Source of the DNA: Chloroflexota bacterium
GTDB lineage: Bacteria; Chloroflexota; Anaerolineae; DTLA01
Length of the DNA stretch: 64,000 nucleotides
Assembly: GCA_014874485.1 (NCBI GenBank)
Contig: JADBJK010000027.1
Location: forward strand, 32,453 to 96,452
Reading direction: 5' to 3'
In this document: one piece after another, positions 1 through 7,923 of the stretch
Position numbering within the stretch: the first letter of the stretch is position 1
Layout: each line of letters starts with the position of its first letter
Translations under genes and position numbers: made by a program
Notes under the pieces: model-generated
Databases searched by the model: none
Seen by the model: the letters and a program-made list of their open reading frames with translations, nothing else
Told to the model about the DNA's origin: nothing

Positions 1-110
1 TCAAAATACGCTTCTACAGGTGCGCCGAAGAAGGCCGTGTCGGCGTAGATGGTGCGGACTGCGTCGCGGTGATGGGGCTGGTAGGGCACGACGCGCTCAT
101 GCGGGGGCAT
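1..110 (-). CDS. GNAT-family N-acetyltransferase, N-terminal fragment (cut by window edge)
   Basis: An ATG at 110-108 opens a reading frame that runs off the left edge after 36 codons. The start reads MPPHERVVPY and continues RDAVRTIYADTAFFGAP. The pattern of a basic start, a 'pyrpeDreavr.iy.dTaf.G.P.e.yf' stretch and an early helix resembles the first strand and helix of a class of GNAT acetyltransferases. The start lies 4 bases after the stop of the upstream PIG-L gene, so the two are probably co-translated. The acetyl-CoA site is outside the window, so the family call rests on the N-terminus alone. Confidence 0.5.
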   Translation of the reverse strand, partial: MPPHERVVPYQPHHRDAVRTIYADTAFFGAPVEAYF

Positions 111-114
111 CGCC

Positions 115-1548
115 TCAATCCAGGTTGACGAGGACCCAGCCGATGCGGTCAATGGTCTTCCCCCCAGGATAGTTGGCCGAGAAACTGACGACCGCCGCAT
201 GCGGGTGGCCCAGTTCGGCAAGGTTGAAGCGGGCGAGGATGTACGGGCCTAGTGCCTCGGTCTTGGGGCGGGCTCCCAGTTTGGGCGGGTACAGGATGCG
301 CGAGCGGGCCACCTCTGCGCCGTTGACGGCCCGCACCAGGCACGTGTAGGAAAGCAGCGGGTTGGACGTGCCCCGCAACCGGGCCGAAATCCAGAGTTCG
401 GTTTCGGTTCGGGCCGCGTACAGCGCCACGAAGTCGGCCCCGGCGCCCAGTTCCTGCGACGTGCTGTCGCGCGCTGAGTCCTCTGCCACAGGCAGGACGG
501 GGCTGGCGTCCAGTGTCTGCCAGTCGCCTGGGTCGGGCGTGATGGTCTGCTCTGACGGGAGCCGAGTCGCCCTCTGCGGCAGCGGCTCGCAGAAGAGTTC
601 ATTCTGGCGGACGAAGGATCGCAGGAAGTTGCCGAGGAGCGGCATCTGGCTCCTGTAGGCGTTCAGCGCCGCGCCCTTTTGCTCCACCGATTCGTGGGAC
701 AGGGTGAACCGACCCCATACCGTGTTGTCGTTCACCAGCCGTGCGGGTGGCAGGAGCAGTGCGAAGGGGATGTAGCCACGGGGCACCGGGTAGTCCGCCC
801 GATGCACAAGGTACAGAAGCAGCCTCGGCCGGGGCGTGTGGTTTTGTGCGGCGATGGCCAGGGCGGTGAAGGCCCCGGTCGCCCAGTGATCCGGGTGCAC
901 GTCGGCGGGATGGGGCGCGACGACGGTGTCGGGGTCAAACGTCTGCAGGACGGCTTCCAGGTCCGTAACCAGCGAGTGGCCGGAATAGACGGCTCGCGGG
1001 TTGAAGGTGCGCTGGTACGGGCTTTGGGCCGCCTTTGTGTACGGCGAGCGGTAGGGCCGGCTGTTGTCCCAGTATTGTTCCCACAGGCGCATGGTTCCTC
1101 GGTCGGGGTAACTGAGGAACAGGACATCCTCGCTTGCGACGCCGAGCGCCGCCAGCGCGTTCAGGGATTCCTGTTGGCGGATGGAGCCGGCGCGGACGTA
1201 GTCGTTGGCGCTTGGGTAGAGTTTGCGGAATTCGGCGATGGTGCCCGAGAACGAGCCATCGCCGTTGGTGACGATGACGACCCGCACCTGGCCGCCGCGC
1301 TGGAGCACTTCGCGGATGAGGCCACCCGCCGCCAGCACCTCATCGTCGCAGTGGGGCGCGATGACCAGAAGCCGCTGGATGGATTCCGTGCCCGGCAATT
1401 CCTGGACGAAGGGGGTCGGAACGGACGAGAGTCTGCCGAGATATGCATTTGTGCCTACCCAGGCGAGCAGTGCCAGGGCAGGGAGCAGCACGGCGACCCG
1501 CCTTAGCGTGAACAGCCGCCGGAACAGGGACCGTCCTTCTCGTCTCAT
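115..1548 (-). CDS. Membrane-anchored PIG-L/LmbE-family deacetylase
   Basis: About 477 residues from the ATG at 1548. A TTG at 1605 would add 19 residues, and neither start has a clear ribosome site. A basic N-terminus is followed by one hydrophobic helix (about residues 17-38), so the catalytic part should lie outside the membrane. The zinc site of the PIG-L family is visible: PHCDDE at about 65-70 and a later HPADVHPDHW block. These enzymes remove N-acetyl groups from sugars such as GlcNAc conjugates. The C-terminal ~120 residues extend past the usual ~250-residue domain and look like a beta-rich extra domain of unknown role. The gene runs into a GNAT acetyltransferase gene 4 bases downstream, a deacetylase/acetyltransferase pair. 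The substrate is unknown. Confidence 0.85.
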   Translation of the reverse strand: MRREGRSLFRRLFTLRRVAVLLPALALLAWVGTNAYLGRLSSVPTPFVQELPGTESIQRLLVIAPHCDDEVLAAGGLIREVLQRGGQVRVVIVTNGDGSFSGTIAEFRKLYPSANDYVRAGSIRQQESLNALAALGVASEDVLFLSYPDRGTMRLWEQYWDNSRPYRSPYTKAAQSPYQRTFNPRAVYSGHSLVTDLEAVLQTFDPDTVVAPHPADVHPDHWATGAFTALAIAAQNHTPRPRLLLYLVHRADYPVPRGYIPFALLLPPARLVNDNTVWGRFTLSHESVEQKGAALNAYRSQMPLLGNFLRSFVRQNELFCEPLPQRATRLPSEQTITPDPGDWQTLDASPVLPVAEDSARDSTSQELGAGADFVALYAARTETELWISARLRGTSNPLLSYTCLVRAVNGAEVARSRILYPPKLGARPKTEALGPYILARFNLAELGHPHAAVVSFSANYPGGKTIDRIGWVLVNLD

Positions 1549-1625
1549 AGGATGCTCATGGGACTGACCGTGTTGCACGATGGATATGCGGATGGAAAAC
1601 TGCAACTTCCCCCGAATAAGCCAAC

Positions 1626-1661
1626 GCCCTTCTGTGCTCTACGGACGAGGAACAGAAGGGC
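1626..1661 (-). terminator. Hairpin after tRNA-Arg (probable terminator)
   Basis: A perfect 10-bp inverted repeat (GCCCTTCTGT at 1626-1635, ACAGAAGGGC at 1652-1661) lies 18 bases beyond the 3' end of tRNA-Arg. The U-run after it is poor, so this could also be a processing or pausing hairpin. Confidence 0.45.
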
Positions 1662-1679
1662 TTGCGTCTTTGCAACAGG

Positions 1680-1753
1680 CGCGCCCGGCGGGACTTGAAC
1701 CCACAGCCTGCTGATTCGAAGTCAGACGCTCTGTCCTATTGAGCTACGGGCGC
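1680..1753 (-). tRNA. tRNA-Arg (anticodon UCG)
   Basis: On the minus strand the acceptor GCGCCCG pairs with CGGGCGC. The D arm contains GCTCAATAGGACAGAGC, the anticodon loop is CTTCGAA (anticodon TCG), and the T loop contains GGTTCAAGTCC. The discriminator is G and the terminal CCA is not encoded. It has its own promoter at 1765-1793. Confidence 0.93.
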
Positions 1754-1764
1754 GCATTATGAGA

Positions 1765-1793
1765 ATTGTACCCTGCTTGCGCGGGGTTGTCAA
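1765..1793 (-). promoter_or_regulatory. Promoter of tRNA-Arg
   Basis: On the minus strand, a -35 TTGACA (1788-1793) and a -10 TACAAT (1765-1770) are separated by 17 bp and end 11 bases before the tRNA. Confidence 0.75.
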
Positions 1794-1809
1794 ACGACAC
1801 GATAGGGTA

Positions 1810-1834
1810 GGGGCACGACACCATGCCGTGCCCC
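1810..1834 (-). terminator. Hairpin after the GlcD-like gene
   Basis: The inverted repeat GGGGCACG / CGTGCCCC (1810-1817, 1827-1834) lies about 50 bases beyond the stop of the GlcD-like gene. It has no U-run, so it is only a weak terminator candidate or an end-protecting hairpin. Confidence 0.35.
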
Positions 1835-1884
1835 TGTGAGTTCGGCGCTGTCGTGGCCGCGTGCTTCGCGGTCGGGGTCGCGGT

Positions 1885-3270
1885 TTACGCCGCGGGGAAT
1901 TTCTTGCCCGGGTTCAACAGCCCCTTGGGGTCAAACACCTTCTTGATGCCCTGCTGCAGGGCGATGACGGTCTGCCCTAGCGCCAGTTCCAGGTAGGGCT
2001 GCTTGAGGACGCCCACGCCGTGCTCGCCGGTCAGCGTGCCGCCCAGTTCCACCGCCATGCCGAAGATCTCGGCGGAAACCTGCTCCACGCGGTGCCACTC
2101 GTCGGGGTCGCGCTTGTCAAACAGGATGTTGGGGTGCAGGTTGCCGTCGCCGGCATGGCCGAACACTACGATGGGCAGGTTGTACTTCGCGGAGATGGCC
2201 TTGATGCGGCGGATGGCCTCCGGGATGGCCGAGCGGGGCACGGAGATGTCCTCGCCCAGTTTGTTGGGACGGCGGCGTGCCAGCGACGGCGACACCGAGC
2301 GGCGGCCGCGCCACAGTTCGTTGCGCTCGGCCTCGGTCTTGGCCACCCTCACGTCGGTGGCGCCGCACTCGCGGGCGACACGGGCCACCGTCTCCATCTC
2401 GCGCAGCACCGTCTGCTCGTCGCTCCCGTCGGTCTCAATGATGAGGATGGCCGCCGCGTCGGTGGGCAGGCCCAGGTGAAGGTACTCCTCAATCGTGTTG
2501 ATGGTGGTGTCGTCCATGAGTTCAATGGTGGCGGGCACCACGCCCTCCAGCAGGATGGCGTTCACCGTTTTGGCGGCGTCGTCCAGGTCGGCGTAGACGG
2601 CCATGGCCGTGCGGGCATACTTCGGCTTGGGCATCAGGCGCAACAGGGCCTCGGTGATGACCGCCAGCGTTCCCTCGGAGCCGAGCAGCAACTGGGTCAG
2701 GTTCAGGCCGGTTACGTTCTTGATGGCCTTGCCGCCGGTCTTGATGATGTCGCCGTTGGGCAGGACCGCAGTCAGGCCCAGCACGTAGTCGGACGTAACG
2801 CCGTACTTCAGGCAGCGCGGTCCGCCGGCGTTGCAGGCGATGTTCCCGCCGATGGTGGAGTGCTTGATGGACGACGGGTCGGGGGGATAGAACAGGCCCA
2901 TCTCCTCCACCGTCGCCTGGAAGTCCGCCGTAACGACGCCCGCTTCCACCGTGGCGATCATGTTCTCCTGGTCAATCTCCAGGATGCGGTTCATGCGCGT
3001 GAGGTTGAGCACCATGCCGCCGGAGTAGGGGATAGACGCGGCCGCAAGCCCGCTGCCCATGCCTCGCGGTACTATCGGGATGTTCTCGCGGTAGGCGATG
3101 CGCATGACCCGCGACACCTCTTCGGTGTTGGCCGGGCTTACGATGATGTCGGGCCTGTGCTCCTCAAAGGTGCTGTCGTAGGAGTATGCGATCAGGTCTT
3201 CGGGAGAAGAGAGCACGTGCTCCTTCCCGACGATTGTTTCCAGTTCTTTGACCACACGGGGTTCTATCAT
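1885..3270 (-). CDS. FAD-linked 2-hydroxyacid oxidase subunit (GlcD/D-lactate dehydrogenase type)
   Basis: 461 residues. The start at 3270 is preferred to the ATG at 3297 because AGGAG lies 9 bases before it and it sits just after the stop of the upstream gene. The N-terminal half is a PCMH-type FAD-binding domain with PRGMGSG at 68-74. The C-terminal half is the FAD-oxidase C domain with GDGNLH at 374-379 and TGEHGVG near 414-420. Family members oxidise glycolate or D-lactate to the 2-oxo acid and pass electrons to an iron-sulfur partner. That partner (GlcF-like) is the preceding gene, 4 bases away. A LarA-like racemase and an Ldh2-type dehydrogenase in the same operon point to D-lactate or a related 2-hydroxyacid rather than glycolate, which is an inference. 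Confidence 0.88.
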   Translation of the reverse strand: MIEPRVVKELETIVGKEHVLSSPEDLIAYSYDSTFEEHRPDIIVSPANTEEVSRVMRIAYRENIPIVPRGMGSGLAAASIPYSGGMVLNLTRMNRILEIDQENMIATVEAGVVTADFQATVEEMGLFYPPDPSSIKHSTIGGNIACNAGGPRCLKYGVTSDYVLGLTAVLPNGDIIKTGGKAIKNVTGLNLTQLLLGSEGTLAVITEALLRLMPKPKYARTAMAVYADLDDAAKTVNAILLEGVVPATIELMDDTTINTIEEYLHLGLPTDAAAILIIETDGSDEQTVLREMETVARVARECGATDVRVAKTEAERNELWRGRRSVSPSLARRRPNKLGEDISVPRSAIPEAIRRIKAISAKYNLPIVVFGHAGDGNLHPNILFDKRDPDEWHRVEQVSAEIFGMAVELGGTLTGEHGVGVLKQPYLELALGQTVIALQQGIKKVFDPKGLLNPGKKFPAA

Positions 3271-3274
3271 CTCA

Positions 3275-4600
3275 TCAGTCTCCTGTGGACGGATCATCTG
3301 CGGCGATTTCGGCTTCTTCGCGCCGATAGGCTTCTTCCAGCAGTTGGATGGGGTGCACGACGCGCACGTTGACGTTGTAGTGGTTGGAGCCCATGTTCAG
3401 TTGCATCTGGCAGCCTGGGCATCCGGTGGCGACGATGTCCGCACCTGTGGCGCGCACGTTCTCCATTTTGCGCCGGTTGACGGCGAGGGAGTTGTGGTAG
3501 TGCGTGAGAATCTGCGTGCCCGCGGAGCCGCAGCACCAGTCGGATTCCTTCATCTCCACGAACTCCACGCCGGGGATGAGTTGCAACAGGTCGCGGGGCT
3601 GCTTGCGCACCTTCTGGGCGCGAACCAGGTGGCAGGGGTCGTGATACGTAACCCGTGCGCGGACCTCGCCCTTCGGCGGCCGGATGTCAATGGACATGAG
3701 GAACTCGGAGATGTCGCGCACCCTGCTGGAGAACAGCGCAGCCTTCTCGGCGTAGGCGGGGTCGTCCTTGAGAATCTCGCCGTAGTGCTTCAGCGTGGAG
3801 CCGCAGGTGGCGCAGTCGGTAACGATGACGTCCGGGTTCAGCGGCAGGAACAGGTCAATGTTGAAGCGGGCGAGGCTCTTGACCAGGTCAATGTCGCCGT
3901 AGCCCGCGGCGGGCATGCCGCAGCACTTGACCTGCTTCGGCGTGAAGACGCGGCAGCCGTTGCGGGCCATGACCCGCACGCTGGCCTCGCTCTCCTGGGC
4001 GAAGATGGTGCTCTGGAAGCAGCCCAGGAAGAACGCCACGCGGTGCTTCTCCTCGCCCGCGGGCGGGACCTCTTCCGGCAGCACCTGGCGCAGAGGCCGC
4101 GCGGGCAGTTTGGGGACCATGTGCTCCATGTCCTGCAACTGGCGCGGCAGGAGTTTCAGGATGCCCAGTTTGCGGGCCAGGGCTTGCAGCCCCAGCCGCT
4201 GGTACAGGAGCAACGGCAGCACCGACAGTTCCTGAATCAGCGGGTGCGGGAAGTAGCCGTGGAAGATGGGCTTCTTGAGCCACGGCTGCGGCTGGGTCTT
4301 GTGGATGACCTGCCGCATCTCCATCGCCAGGTCCGCCGGGCGTATCCCGACGGGGCAGATGGCGTTGCACGCCTCGCAGTCCAGGCACTTGTACATGAGG
4401 TCCACGAATTCCGGGCTGATGTCAATCTCGCCCTCGGCGTACTTGCGGGTGAGCACCACATGGGCGCGCGGGCCGTCGGTTTCCCGCAGCGTCTCGCGGT
4501 AGATGGGGCAGGCCGAGAGGCACAGGCCGCAGCGGATGCAGTTCAGGTACTGCTCTTCCGTGGGCAGGTGTGGGATGTCGTCTCGTCGGTGTTGGGCCAT
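3275..4600 (-). CDS. Iron-sulfur subunit of 2-hydroxyacid oxidase (GlcF-like, CCG domains)
   Basis: 441 residues from the ATG at 4600, which has AAGGAAAAC upstream. An in-frame start at 4675 would overlap the previous gene. Two 4Fe-4S motifs lie at the N-terminus (Cys 21/24/27/31 and 72/75/78/82), followed by two CCG domains: KCCGMPAAGYGD in the middle and WCCGSAGTQ near the C-terminus. This is the GlcF/LldE/HdrB-type electron carrier that takes electrons from the FAD subunit to quinone or another acceptor. There is no membrane segment. Its gene lies between the LarA-like and GlcD-like genes with short gaps, so it is one transcription unit with them. Confidence 0.88.
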   Translation of the reverse strand: MAQHRRDDIPHLPTEEQYLNCIRCGLCLSACPIYRETLRETDGPRAHVVLTRKYAEGEIDISPEFVDLMYKCLDCEACNAICPVGIRPADLAMEMRQVIHKTQPQPWLKKPIFHGYFPHPLIQELSVLPLLLYQRLGLQALARKLGILKLLPRQLQDMEHMVPKLPARPLRQVLPEEVPPAGEEKHRVAFFLGCFQSTIFAQESEASVRVMARNGCRVFTPKQVKCCGMPAAGYGDIDLVKSLARFNIDLFLPLNPDVIVTDCATCGSTLKHYGEILKDDPAYAEKAALFSSRVRDISEFLMSIDIRPPKGEVRARVTYHDPCHLVRAQKVRKQPRDLLQLIPGVEFVEMKESDWCCGSAGTQILTHYHNSLAVNRRKMENVRATGADIVATGCPGCQMQLNMGSNHYNVNVRVVHPIQLLEEAYRREEAEIAADDPSTGD

Positions 4601-4617
4601 GATGTTTTCCTTTGCGA

Positions 4618-5904
4618 TCACGGTTGCACGATGGGCAGGGTCAGCAGGGCATGGGGGACTACCAACACGTCGCACTCAGGCCCCAGGTCGGCCTGGATGA
4701 TGGCGAAAGCCTCGTCCATGGTCGCGGTGGGGATCATCTTCGCCTGGCGGATCATTTCGGGGTCCTTGCTGCCGACCACGATGACCTTGTTCTTCTCCAA
4801 CACCTTCGCCATGACGAAGGCGCGCTGCTCGCCGGGCTTGTAGCCGTACTTGCGGGCGTCGTCCAGAATTTGCTGGGGCGAGGCGGCGTTGCGCATGGTC
4901 TCAAAGAAGCGCTGCTCGCCGACGCCCTCGCCGGGGCCTTCCTCGCACCCCGCCGGCAGGATGATGTAGCCGCCGTCGCGGACGACCTGGGTCGGGGCGA
5001 AGAACAGGTAACTGGCCGCGCGGGATGCCTGGTACAGGTTGGCGTCCTTGGGGAAGCCGATTCCGGCCACGGCCACGTCGTACTGCTGCGGGATGGGAAC
5101 CTCAAAGATGGAGCGGGCGATGGCGACCAGTTCCATGAACGCCGCTTCGGGCGCACCCGCGCGCACGGCGACGACCTGCTTGTTGTCGTCAATCACGACG
5201 TTGACGATGAACCGCAGGCCCGCGCGCCGAGCGGCCTCCGTAACGGCCTCGTGGAAGGGGTTGCCCTCAATCTTGCCCAGGCGCGTGCCCGGGTGGTCCA
5301 CGATGTGGGGCCCGTGGCTGTAGGCGATCATCTCCTCGCCGGCGGCCCCCACGGCCAGGGTCTTGCGCCCGCCGCTGTATCCGGCGTACTGGTGCGGCTC
5401 CACGATGCCCGTCGCGATGAGCAGGTCGGCCTCGTAGGCGATCCTGTTGACCGTGAGCGGGATGCCCGACGGCGTCTTGCCGAGGTCCACCAGCGCATCG
5501 GGGTTCTGGGGCTCGTGGTCAATGACGCGGTAGTTGCGCACGACGTCCGCGCCGAGTTTGGCGATCTTCTCCTCGTGGGTGCTGGGCCGGTGCATGCCGA
5601 CGCCGCACAGGAGCGTGATGTCCTCGCGCCGGACGCCCGCTGCCTCCAATTCCTCCAGCACGGGCGGCACGAGGAGATAGTCCGGGCTGGCGCGGGTGAT
5701 GTCGGTGAAGACGATGCAGACCTTGTCGCCGGGGCCTGCCAGTTCGCGCAGCGGGGGCGACGCGACCGGGTCTTTCAGGTACCGGCGCACCTCCGCCGGA
5801 ACGTCGGCGATGGGCGGCAGGGTCTTGGATTCCACCACGTGGCCGCGGAAGCCACGGGGCAGGTCAAATTCAAGTCGGCCTTTGCCGAACGGAACGCTGT
5901 ACAT
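4618..5904 (-). CDS. LarA-family nickel-pincer racemase (DUF2088), lactate racemase-like
   Basis: 428 residues. The start at 5904 follows GGAGGAGA; the ATG at 5925 overlaps the upstream stop. All residues known to matter in Lactiplantibacillus LarA are present at a constant offset of -3: His105 (H108), His171 (H174), Lys181 (K184, pincer-cofactor attachment) and His197 (H200, nickel ligand), within EPHQYAGYSGGRK and YSHGPH. The family racemises or epimerises 2-hydroxyacids with a Ni-pincer nucleotide cofactor made by LarB, LarC and LarE, none of which is in the window. Between an NAD-type dehydrogenase and a FAD-type oxidase, it would interconvert the two stereoisomers for the two enzymes. 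The substrate could be lactate, malate or another 2-hydroxyacid. Confidence 0.85.
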   Translation of the reverse strand: MYSVPFGKGRLEFDLPRGFRGHVVESKTLPPIADVPAEVRRYLKDPVASPPLRELAGPGDKVCIVFTDITRASPDYLLVPPVLEELEAAGVRREDITLLCGVGMHRPSTHEEKIAKLGADVVRNYRVIDHEPQNPDALVDLGKTPSGIPLTVNRIAYEADLLIATGIVEPHQYAGYSGGRKTLAVGAAGEEMIAYSHGPHIVDHPGTRLGKIEGNPFHEAVTEAARRAGLRFIVNVVIDDNKQVVAVRAGAPEAAFMELVAIARSIFEVPIPQQYDVAVAGIGFPKDANLYQASRAASYLFFAPTQVVRDGGYIILPAGCEEGPGEGVGEQRFFETMRNAASPQQILDDARKYGYKPGEQRAFVMAKVLEKNKVIVVGSKDPEMIRQAKMIPTATMDEAFAIIQADLGPECDVLVVPHALLTLPIVQP

Positions 5905-5921
5905 GGCGGTCTCCTCCGACG

Positions 5922-7025
5922 TCATCCTGAGAACGGCACGTTCAGTTCCACGGCGATTTGGCGCAGCGTGGCGACCACCTTCTCGTGCAGCGGGATGCCG
6001 TTGGCTTCGCGCTCGGCCTGCTTCTCAAACTCCTTCTCGCCGTGGATGTAGATGCGGTCGGCTCCCTGCGCCTTGGGCGAGTTCTTGATGCGGGTGATGA
6101 GTTCGTCCATGTCGGCCTTGAACTCGTGCACAGGGCGGAAGCCGTCAATTCGCAGCGCGCCGAAGAAGTGGCCGATGTTGGCGGGCAGGGGCTTGCCGTC
6201 GGGCGTCTTGGGATAGACCAAGTCGGCATACGCGGCGCCCGGCAGGACAGCGGACAGGATGTCCACCAGGAGCGCCAGGCCGTAGCCCTTGTGCCCGCTG
6301 TGGAGTTCGCCCTCGCCGCCCAGGGGGAGCAGGCCGCCGCCGGCGCGGGTGGCGAAGTTGCGCAGAACCCGCGTGGCGTCGGTGGTGCCCACGCCAGTCT
6401 CGTCGGTGGCCCAGCCGTCGGGCATGGGCTTGCCCAGGCGGTCGTACACTTCCAGTTTGCCGCGCGGCACCACCGACGTGGCCATGTCCAGCACGAAGGG
6501 GCGCTCCTTGCCGGCGGGCGCGGCCACGGCGATGGGGTTGGTGCCGAACATGGCGTTGCGCCCGAAGGTGGGCACCACGAGGACGTCGGCGTTGGTGGTG
6601 GAGATGCCGATCATGTCCTTGTCCAGCGCCATCATGGCGTAGTAGCCGGCGATGCCATAGTGGTTGGAGTTGCGGACGGCGACGAACCCCGCGCCGAGTT
6701 TCTCGGCCTTGGCGATGGCCATCTCCATGGCGCGGTAGGACGGGGGCTGGCCCAGGCCGCCGTCGGCGTCTATCGTGGCGGTGGTGGGCGTCTCATGGAC
6801 GACGCGGGGCTTGGCGTCCACGCGCATCATGCCCGTGCGGATGCCGTCCACGTACCGCTTGAGGCGGGCGACGCCGTGAGAGTCCACGCCCCGCAGGTCG
6901 GCGGCCACCAGTACGTCGGCGGTGATGTAGGCATCTCTCTCCGGGACGCCAAGCGCCACGAACACGCGCGTGCAGAACTCCTTGAGTTCCTCGGGCCAGA
7001 TTCGGAATTGGGTCTCTTGCGCCAT
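5922..7025 (-). CDS. Ldh2/malate-lactate dehydrogenase family oxidoreductase (YlbC/YiaK type)
   Basis: 367 residues. The ATG at 7025 has AAAGGAGAA six bases upstream. The protein has the features of the NAD(P)-dependent family that includes sulfolactate, ureidoglycolate and 2,3-diketogulonate dehydrogenases: DLRGVDSHGV near the start, a GAGFVAVRNSNHYG segment, and GTNPIAVAAP followed by FVLDMATS. It is unrelated to classical Rossmann-fold lactate dehydrogenase. It is the first gene of the four-gene 2-hydroxyacid operon and lies 17 bases before the LarA-like gene. The substrate is not fixed by sequence; the context suggests lactate, malate or sulfolactate-like acids. Confidence 0.87.
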   Translation of the reverse strand: MAQETQFRIWPEELKEFCTRVFVALGVPERDAYITADVLVAADLRGVDSHGVARLKRYVDGIRTGMMRVDAKPRVVHETPTTATIDADGGLGQPPSYRAMEMAIAKAEKLGAGFVAVRNSNHYGIAGYYAMMALDKDMIGISTTNADVLVVPTFGRNAMFGTNPIAVAAPAGKERPFVLDMATSVVPRGKLEVYDRLGKPMPDGWATDETGVGTTDATRVLRNFATRAGGGLLPLGGEGELHSGHKGYGLALLVDILSAVLPGAAYADLVYPKTPDGKPLPANIGHFFGALRIDGFRPVHEFKADMDELITRIKNSPKAQGADRIYIHGEKEFEKQAEREANGIPLHEKVVATLRQIAVELNVPFSG

Positions 7026-7071
7026 TTCTGTTCTCCTTTCAACGGTGTGCGATGAGAGTGCGACGGTATTC

Positions 7072-7115
7072 AAAAAACGCGGAACAGGGGACGCGCCTTT
7101 CCGTCAGCCTGTTCC
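7072..7115 (-). terminator. Rho-independent terminator of the TPR gene
   Basis: On the minus strand, GGAACAGG pairs with CCTGTTCC (8 bp, 20-nt loop) and is followed by GCG and six T. It separates the TPR gene from the 2-hydroxyacid operon. Confidence 0.75.
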
Positions 7116-7181
7116 TGCGCTTGCACCTCGTTTTTCGCCTCGCTCCTTTGCGCGGCCAGAGCCCCCACGAGAAGGCCGATT

Positions 7182-7850
7182 TCACTCCTGCTGGAATCGG
7201 CGCTCCAGTTCCTCCAGCATCGTCGCGGCTTCAATGAGTTTGTCCAGGGGGTTGCGTTCCCCGATGAAATAGCGGTAGTCGCAGGGCATGATGTCCAGCG
7301 TTTCCATCAGTTGCCGATGGCGGGTGCGTACCCGCGTGGCCGTGGTGCCGTAGAACCGCGCGATGTCCTCCGCGGTCGCGTCCCCGAAGTTTACCCTTTG
7401 GACGGTGTAGTCCAGCGCGGCAGCCCACGCTTCGGGGGCCAATCGGGTGATGGGGCTGCGCCCCTGCGCGATGCGGAACTCCAGCCACATCTGGAGCGCC
7501 GCGCCCGTGGCCTCCAGCGAGGCGCCTCTCGCTTTCATCTTGTCGGTGAGGATGGCCTCAACGGCGTCAAAGGAGTTGGCGAAGAACTTCTGGAAGCGGG
7601 CGGCCAGTTCCCCGGTGGGCTCGCAGCGCAGGAAATCGGCGATGGACTTGAGGGCCAGGCTGTAGTCGCCGGCCCGCGCAAGCGCCCGCGCGAGGTTGAG
7701 ATGGTAGTCGGCGTTGTCGGGCGCGATCCGAATGCTCTTGCGGAAGCAGTCAATGGCCTCGTCCAGTTCCCAGTTGACATAATGGGCGAGGCCCTGTTCG
7801 TTCAGCATTTGGGCTCGTTGCTGCCGCCGCCTCTGGGGGCTTGTGGCCAC
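7182..7850 (-). CDS. Tetratricopeptide-repeat protein of unknown function
   Basis: 222 residues from a GTG with GGAGG eight bases upstream. Residues ~10-90 form about two TPR units (LNEQGLAHYVNWELDEAIDCF and the following NLARALARAGDYSLAL). The remaining ~130 residues are helical and end with a CDYRYFIGERNPLDKLIE segment and a short coiled stretch. The C-terminal part is not a family I can name with confidence. A helix-turn-helix-like segment (AEDIARFYGTTATRVRTRHRQ) suggests contact with nucleic acid. It has its own promoter and terminator, so it is monocistronic. The gene before it encodes a DUF1385 membrane protein. Confidence 0.6.
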   Translation of the reverse strand: MATSPQRRRQQRAQMLNEQGLAHYVNWELDEAIDCFRKSIRIAPDNADYHLNLARALARAGDYSLALKSIADFLRCEPTGELAARFQKFFANSFDAVEAILTDKMKARGASLEATGAALQMWLEFRIAQGRSPITRLAPEAWAAALDYTVQRVNFGDATAEDIARFYGTTATRVRTRHRQLMETLDIMPCDYRYFIGERNPLDKLIEAATMLEELERRFQQE

Positions 7851-7877
7851 CTTGTGTCCTCCGATTTCGCTGTCGCT

Positions 7878-7906
7878 ATTATATCACCGCCCGCCGATTC
7901 CCGCAA
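7878..7906 (-). promoter_or_regulatory. Promoter of the TPR gene
   Basis: On the minus strand, -35 TTGCGG (7901-7906), 17 bp, and a consensus -10 TATAAT (7878-7883). Confidence 0.75.
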
Positions 7907-7923
7907 GACTCATGGAGCATGAC

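Noticed and set aside
2020..6051. Long plus-strand frames across the 2-hydroxyacid operon
   Set aside because: They overlap genes with complete catalytic motifs on the minus strand and have low-complexity translations.
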